From contig JAJPIK010000023.1 in NCBI GenBank assembly GCA_021324795.1, positions 16,425 to 80,424 on the forward strand: 64,000 nucleotides of DNA, read 5' to 3'. A program made the translations under genes and the position numbers. The notes beneath the pieces were generated by a model. It was not told the DNA's origin and searched no databases. It saw only the letters and a list, made by a program, of their open reading frames with translations. The stretch is from Chloroflexota bacterium. Lineage in GTDB: Bacteria; Chloroflexota; UBA6077; FW602-bin22; CADDYW01. Positions 59,804 through 64,000 of this stretch are shown one piece after another. Every line of letters starts with the position of its first letter. Within the stretch, counting starts at the first letter, position 1.

Positions 59804-59963
59804 GCTTCCTGCACCTACTACTTTGCCCTTCGTACGCTTGATCGTCAATCCTACTTTTGGCCCCCCCTTCCTGGATAGCCTGGTTGAGGAATCCCATAGA
59901 CCACCTGGGCTATGCCAACTCAGTCTATCCACTGTAGTGCCTTGTGCGACCGTCTGATCGTCA

Positions 59964-61256
59964 TCACTGGACGATCCCCGGAAGGCCCGCGCGCGGGTAG
60001 TTCTGCGATTTGGTGAAGTTGACGACCACGCTGCCGTTCCCCTTGAGCGACGCCGAATCGGCGACAATCAAGGAGTTGACAGTAAAGGTGCCACCGTTGC
60101 CGGTGAGCGTCATCTGCGCTGACTTTGCGTAGATCGTCCCGCTCACACTGTCGTCCCCATTGCCGGTGAGCGTCAAGGCGCTCGTGTTGTGGCGGTCATA
60201 GAAAATCGAGATACCCTGGTAGTCGCCGCTCGACGGCGGAGAGATCACATATTTGCCGTTCCCGTTTAGTGTCAAGGACCCTCCAGCTTGGCCGCCGGAT
60301 GAACACGCCGTCGGAGCGGAGCTGGTACCACAGGCAAAGTAGAAAGTTACGCCGGACCCTGAAAGAACCCCACCACCCTCGGCATCGAGTTCCCCGGTGA
60401 TGATGTACATTCCGGGATTGAAGCAGAAGCCTCCTTGACCCGAGGTTTTGATGTCCTGATAGACGCCGGGATTGAGGCAAGTGGTTTGCTGGCTCGACGT
60501 ACTGACCGATCCCATGTTCGCTCCGGACAAGGAAGGGACCGGAACGTCGGCGAGTGGATCGGGAACCGGGCGCACATTGACCGGCGTGGGCTGGAAATAG
60601 CCAACGCCAGACCAACCACCAACTACTCCGATTGAGGAAGCGATGAGCATGCCATTGTTACTGGTGGCGCAGATCGCGCAGGCAGCGGTCGAGTTCACGA
60701 TCACGCCTCCGTTCTCTACCGTCGCGTTGCCATTACCGATGAGGCTGAGCTCAGTCTGGTTGTAATTACCAACCATACAGAATGCGCAGAGGAGATTCTG
60801 GGCGATACCGGCCATGGAGCTAGCGCTGATCGAATCGGATTTGATGCCGAGAAGCTGCAGGAGCATGGTGGCATACGTTGCCTGGATGGACGTCTGGACG
60901 TACATGACCTGGTTAAGGTTCATCGTCGGATTCTTTTGATAGTCGAGGTAGGTCAGGGTGAATGTCGAGATTGGGACCGTGCTGGACTGGACGATGTAGT
61001 TGGCAGAGCTCGTGGCGCCACTCAAGTTGGAGCCCGACGCGATACTCCCAGCCGCAGCGAGTGCCGCGCTGTCAGCGACATTTTGCGCGATGCGGTAGCG
61101 CACCGCCAGCACGCCGAGGTCGGTCACCAGCCCGACAAATCCCAGCAAGATGATCATCAGCGAAGCGACAAGCACTAGGGCTGAGCCTTGCTCGTCAACG
61201 ACGAAAGCACGCAAGATCTGCGATGGTAAGAGCACGGTGAAGAATCGTGTTTTCAT
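59964..61256 (-). CDS. tadG: TadG-like pilus-associated protein with C-terminal beta-rich domain
   Basis: 430 aa. N-terminal TadE/TadG helix after DEQGSALVLVASLMIILLGFVGLVTDLG (Putative Flp pilus-assembly TadE/G-like), with QNVADSAALAAAGS typical of the Tad_N/DUF2134 family. The C-terminal two thirds is extracytoplasmic and cysteine-containing, with repeated GNGxxxV/GNGGTF motifs (LTGNGDDSVSGTIYAKSAQMTLTGNG about 365-400), suggesting a beta-helix. Overlaps tadE by 4 bp (ATGA). Confidence 0.85.
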   Translation of the reverse strand: MKTRFFTVLLPSQILRAFVVDEQGSALVLVASLMIILLGFVGLVTDLGVLAVRYRIAQNVADSAALAAAGSIASGSNLSGATSSANYIVQSSTVPISTFTLTYLDYQKNPTMNLNQVMYVQTSIQATYATMLLQLLGIKSDSISASSMAGIAQNLLCAFCMVGNYNQTELSLIGNGNATVENGGVIVNSTAACAICATSNNGMLIASSIGVVGGWSGVGYFQPTPVNVRPVPDPLADVPVPSLSGANMGSVSTSSQQTTCLNPGVYQDIKTSGQGGFCFNPGMYIITGELDAEGGGVLSGSGVTFYFACGTSSAPTACSSGGQAGGSLTLNGNGKYVISPPSSGDYQGISIFYDRHNTSALTLTGNGDDSVSGTIYAKSAQMTLTGNGGTFTVNSLIVADSASLKGNGSVVVNFTKSQNYPRAGLPGIVQ

Positions 61257-61876
61257 ATTTCCTCGAGCATCGTGCTGCTCGCCGTCAACGTTATCCCTTG
61301 GGGAAACAAGCCGATGAAGACCGGCGTCGCAAAGCTATACGTGTACGTTACTGCGACTTGAATGAGACTACCCGCGACGACGCACGTCGATTGGGTATAG
61401 CCATTGGCCCCGACGAACGCGTTTTGGGCTGCGCTGTACTGACCGCAGGTCGTCGCGGTGCCGCTCCCGGGGATTAGGTAGCTAATCGTGATGTGATTAT
61501 CGTCATTCGGAATCTTCGCCAAGCCACCAGAGTTCTGGATGATCCCTTCGATCGTATTTGAAGGAGCCGAAGTAGCATTGCTCCAGTTCGTCGGGTGAGT
61601 CGTCGCCCAACGCGCGGCGCTCCGCACGCTATTGGTCGTCGCGATGTCTGTCGTCAAGAGCATGCCAAAGTCGACGATCCCGAAGACCAGCGATAGTAAA
61701 ATTGGGAAGACGAGCGCGAACTCGACAACCGCCGAGCCGCGACTGGAGTGCCAAAAGTAGTGACTGAAGCGTCGGATGCAGCGCTCTACGGCACGCGTCC
61801 AGCGAGGAGAAACGAGGTCACAAAGCGAGTCATTTTGAGGGAGATCGTTCGATTGACTGTTTTTTGTTGACTTCAT
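61253..61876 (-). CDS. tadE: TadE-like pilus assembly protein
   Basis: 207 aa. Cytoplasmic basic lead, then the TadE signature SRGSAVVEFALVFPILLSLVFGIVDFGMLL (pseudopilin-like helix with Glu at +5), followed by an extracytoplasmic domain with two cysteines. ATG 61876 follows GGAGGTAGACG. First gene of the minus-strand Tad locus. Confidence 0.9.
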   Translation of the reverse strand: MKSTKNSQSNDLPQNDSLCDLVSPRWTRAVERCIRRFSHYFWHSSRGSAVVEFALVFPILLSLVFGIVDFGMLLTTDIATTNSVRSAARWATTHPTNWSNATSAPSNTIEGIIQNSGGLAKIPNDDNHITISYLIPGSGTATTCGQYSAAQNAFVGANGYTQSTCVVAGSLIQVAVTYTYSFATPVFIGLFPQGITLTASSTMLEEI

Positions 61877-61908
61877 CGTCTACCTCCGAGTGGGTGCTCA
61901 TCGCTCAT

Positions 61909-61958
61909 CTCGGACTTCCTCACCCCTCAGTTGCGACTGAGGGGTGAGGAAGTCCGAG
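61909..61958. repeat. 23-bp perfect inverted repeat between divergent genes
   Basis: Arms 61909-61931 and 61936-61958 around loop TGCG. It lies 33 bp upstream of tadE and about 195 bp upstream of pepF, both reading away from it. No U-tract on either side. It may be a leader hairpin or a protein-binding site. Confidence 0.7.
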
Positions 61959-62152
61959 GCGCTAGCCGCGATAATCGGTTCCCTACTGAGAATGCAGCGA
62001 AGCAGGGTGAGAATCAAGCGCTAAGGAGTGTACTTTCGGGCGAGTTGACGTAGTATTTTCGTCTCATTAGCAAACGGTCGAGGAAAAGTTCCTTGACGAT
62101 GGCTAGTTAATCCCGTAAGGTTTTCATGAATGATATAAGGAGAACAATAGAC

Positions 62153-63961
62153 ATGACTCGGTCACCGGAGACCAATTCAGTGACGATGACCTGGGATCTG
62201 TCGGAGCTATTTGCTGGTCCGGACGATCCTCGGATCGCGGCCGATCTCGATCGTGCCACCAAGGATGCGGAGAGCTTTGCCAATCGGTACCGGGGAACGA
62301 TCAACGTTCCGGGTGGGCCCACCGCCTTGCACTTGGTCGAGGCGTTGCGGACGCTCGAAGATCTTATCGAACGCGTCGAGCTTGTCGATGCGTATTCACA
62401 TCTGATTTTTACCTCCGATACCACCAAGCCGTCTCACCGCGACTTGCAACAGCGGGTGCGGCTGAAGACAACGGCGATTCAAAATCTGCTTTTGTTCTTC
62501 GAGCTTGAATGGCAAAAGGTGGACGATGCCGACGCCGAGCGGCTCATGGCCGCGCCGGAACTGGCGCCGTATCGGTATTATCTGAAACGTGAGCGACAGA
62601 ATCGCCCCCATACGCTATCGGAGCCCGAGGAAAAGATCATCAGCGAGCTGCGGGTGACCGGCGCCTCTGCCTGGCAGACGCTATTTACCGAGCTAATCTC
62701 GAGCTTAAAGTTTCCGATCGAGCGCAACGGCGAGACCAAGAACCTGACTCTCGCCGAGCTCCTGGCATTGATTCGAGATCCCGACCGTTCGGTTCGCCAG
62801 CGGGCTCACGAAAGTCAGTATGCCGTGCTGCGTCAGCACGATCAGGTACTTGCCTACATTTACAATACCCTGGTCCAAGAAAAGCATACGATGGACCGGT
62901 TGCGCCACTTCCCGAACGCGATGGCATCGCGGCATTTGTCGAATGACGTGGATCCGGCGGTCATCGATACCATGTTGGATACAGTCGAGGCGCACGCTGG
63001 ACTGGCGCAGGAATATTTCCGGCTGAAGGCCAAACTGCTGGGGCTGCCCAAGCTGGCGATTTTCGACCAGTACGCGCCGATTGGCAAAGAAGCGACATCA
63101 TGCGATTACGTGACCGCTCAACGGTACGTTCTCGACGCGTTTGGCGCCTTCAGTCCGCGTTTCCGAGAGATGGCGAGTCGCTTCTTCGTGGAGCGCTGGA
63201 TCGACGCGGAGATTCGCCCCGGGAAGACCGGCGGCGCTTACTGCATGTCGATCTCACCGCGGCACCATCCCTACATCTTGTGTAACTATACGAATAATCT
63301 ACGAGATGTGATGACTGTTGCTCATGAGCTTGGGCACGGCCTGCACGGTCTACTGGCGCAGAAGCAGGCGTTGTTGGAATACAACCCTTCGCTTGCGCTT
63401 GCCGAGACGGCCTCGGTGTTTGGCGAGATGCTCGTCTTCGACCGATTGGTCGAAGACGAGCAAGATCCCGCGGCGAAGATCGCCCTGATCGGTGGCAAAC
63501 TGGAAGACATCTTCGCGACGGTCTTCCGTCAGACGATCCTGACTCGCTACGAGCAGTTTGCCTTTGCCCGCCAGGAGAAAGAGCGTTTGACGCCCGAGAC
63601 GCTTGGCGACGATTGGATCGCGGCGAACCGTCGCTACTATGGCGATTCGGTCGAGTTAGATGAGAATTACCGGTGGGGGTGGTCCTACATCCCCCACTTT
63701 ATCAACTCGCCTTTCTACTGTTACGCTTACAGCTTTGGCGAGCTACTCGTCCTCTCGCTCTATCGCATGTACCAAGAGCAAGGGGAGGCGTTTGTACCGG
63801 GCTACGTCGAGCTCCTGGAGAGGGGAGGGAGTGGCTCGCCAGCCGAGCTTCTCTCAGCTCTCAGCGTTGACATTTCGGAGCCACGATTCTGGGCGAAGGC
63901 CTTCGTCGAGATCGAGCGTTTGATCCGCAAGATGCGTGACCTGGTGGAAGAGACGGCCTAG
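62153..63961 (+). CDS. pepF: Oligoendopeptidase F (M3 metallopeptidase)
   Basis: 602-aa cytoplasmic zinc peptidase degrading short peptides. Zinc site HELGHGLHG in VMTVAHELGHGLHGLLAQ, with the third ligand Glu in LAETASVFGEML. C-terminal substrate loop YSFGELLVLSLYRMY is typical of PepF. ATG 62153 follows TAAGGAG at about 10 bp; an in-frame ATG at 62126 is possible. A TTGACG box lies near 62093. The gene is complete; only 39 bases follow it in the window. Confidence 0.95.
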   Translation: MTRSPETNSVTMTWDLSELFAGPDDPRIAADLDRATKDAESFANRYRGTINVPGGPTALHLVEALRTLEDLIERVELVDAYSHLIFTSDTTKPSHRDLQQRVRLKTTAIQNLLLFFELEWQKVDDADAERLMAAPELAPYRYYLKRERQNRPHTLSEPEEKIISELRVTGASAWQTLFTELISSLKFPIERNGETKNLTLAELLALIRDPDRSVRQRAHESQYAVLRQHDQVLAYIYNTLVQEKHTMDRLRHFPNAMASRHLSNDVDPAVIDTMLDTVEAHAGLAQEYFRLKAKLLGLPKLAIFDQYAPIGKEATSCDYVTAQRYVLDAFGAFSPRFREMASRFFVERWIDAEIRPGKTGGAYCMSISPRHHPYILCNYTNNLRDVMTVAHELGHGLHGLLAQKQALLEYNPSLALAETASVFGEMLVFDRLVEDEQDPAAKIALIGGKLEDIFATVFRQTILTRYEQFAFARQEKERLTPETLGDDWIAANRRYYGDSVELDENYRWGWSYIPHFINSPFYCYAYSFGELLVLSLYRMYQEQGEAFVPGYVELLERGGSGSPAELLSALSVDISEPRFWAKAFVEIERLIRKMRDLVEETA

Positions 63962-64000
63962 TAGCAGCCGATGCCGATGAAACTGTCAGGCCGCCCTTAC

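Noticed and set aside
1..64000. tRNA, rRNA, CRISPR array, prophage or insertion sequence
   Set aside because: I looked for T-loop motifs, regular spaced repeats, transposase or integrase motifs and found none that hold up.

Overview
The window reads as a chromosomal segment of a GC-rich, monoderm bacterium, most likely a Chloroflexota member near Thermomicrobia/Sphaerobacter. The reasons are a Tad/Flp pilus locus with no secretin gene, PASTA-bearing class A PBP, many secreted proteins with simple N-terminal signals, repeated polytopic DUF2029 (GT87) glycosyltransferases, frequent GTG/TTG starts and some apparently leaderless starts. The lineage is inference; there is no rRNA, tRNA, CRISPR array, IS element or phage gene in the window to anchor it.

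Layout. 1-3.4 kb: family-4-like uracil-DNA glycosylase diverging from a class A penicillin-binding protein. 3.46-13.1 kb: a block of genes all on the minus strand, headed by an atypical LuxR-type regulator (12385-13104) and carrying six unrecognised exported proteins plus a small XRE-family regulator. Two of the exported genes share a 74-bp upstream module. This block is the best candidate for an undescribed system, possibly an extracellular fibre or matrix made of a 1153-residue Ser/Thr/Ala-rich repeat protein and a Gly/Asn/Ser-rich repeat protein. 13.6-24.5 kb: housekeeping and metabolic genes (GtrA, polyprenol-phosphate glycosyltransferase, EamA transporter, PHP hydrolase, P450, PLP fold-III enzyme, HicB-like protein, 2-hydroxyacid dehydrogenase, AhpD-like protein, BNR-repeat protein, YifB/ComM).

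24.7-32.5 kb: a molybdenum/tungsten island. An HTH plus periplasmic-binding-protein-like regulator, a lipoprotein oxyanion binder and a fused permease-ATPase form one operon. A ModA-like protein without a visible signal peptide, a tandem sulfite-oxidase-fold lipoprotein without a Moco-ligating cysteine, a 66-residue protein and a molybdopterin-binding-domain protein form the divergent one. The two promoters sit back to back and overlap at their -35 hexamers.

32.8-39.2 kb: MFS transporter, Rieske ferredoxin, amidohydrolase, TrpB2, L-2-hydroxyglutarate oxidase-like protein, DUF2103. 39.3-47.7 kb: an acyl-CoA catabolic cluster (ADP-forming CoA ligase, acyl-CoA dehydrogenase, thiolase-fold protein lacking the nucleophilic Cys, DUF35 OB-fold/Zn-ribbon partner, two MaoC-type hydratases, SDR, ETF beta and alpha). 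Its composition resembles side-chain degradation modules that end in a retro-aldol step. 47.7-61.9 kb: a minus-strand Tad pilus locus (tadE, tadG, two flp pilins, tadV, cpaB, tadZ/cpaE, tadA/cpaF, tadB, tadC) running into three polytopic glycosyltransferases. 62.1-64 kb: oligoendopeptidase F.

Long, nearly perfect hairpins recur at gene ends (13.6, 34.8, 58.8, 59.2 kb). One of the same type (61.9 kb) lies between divergent genes and so cannot terminate either of them. A gene-free stretch at 59.4-59.96 kb holds several hairpins and a strong plus-strand intrinsic terminator with no gene in front of it.
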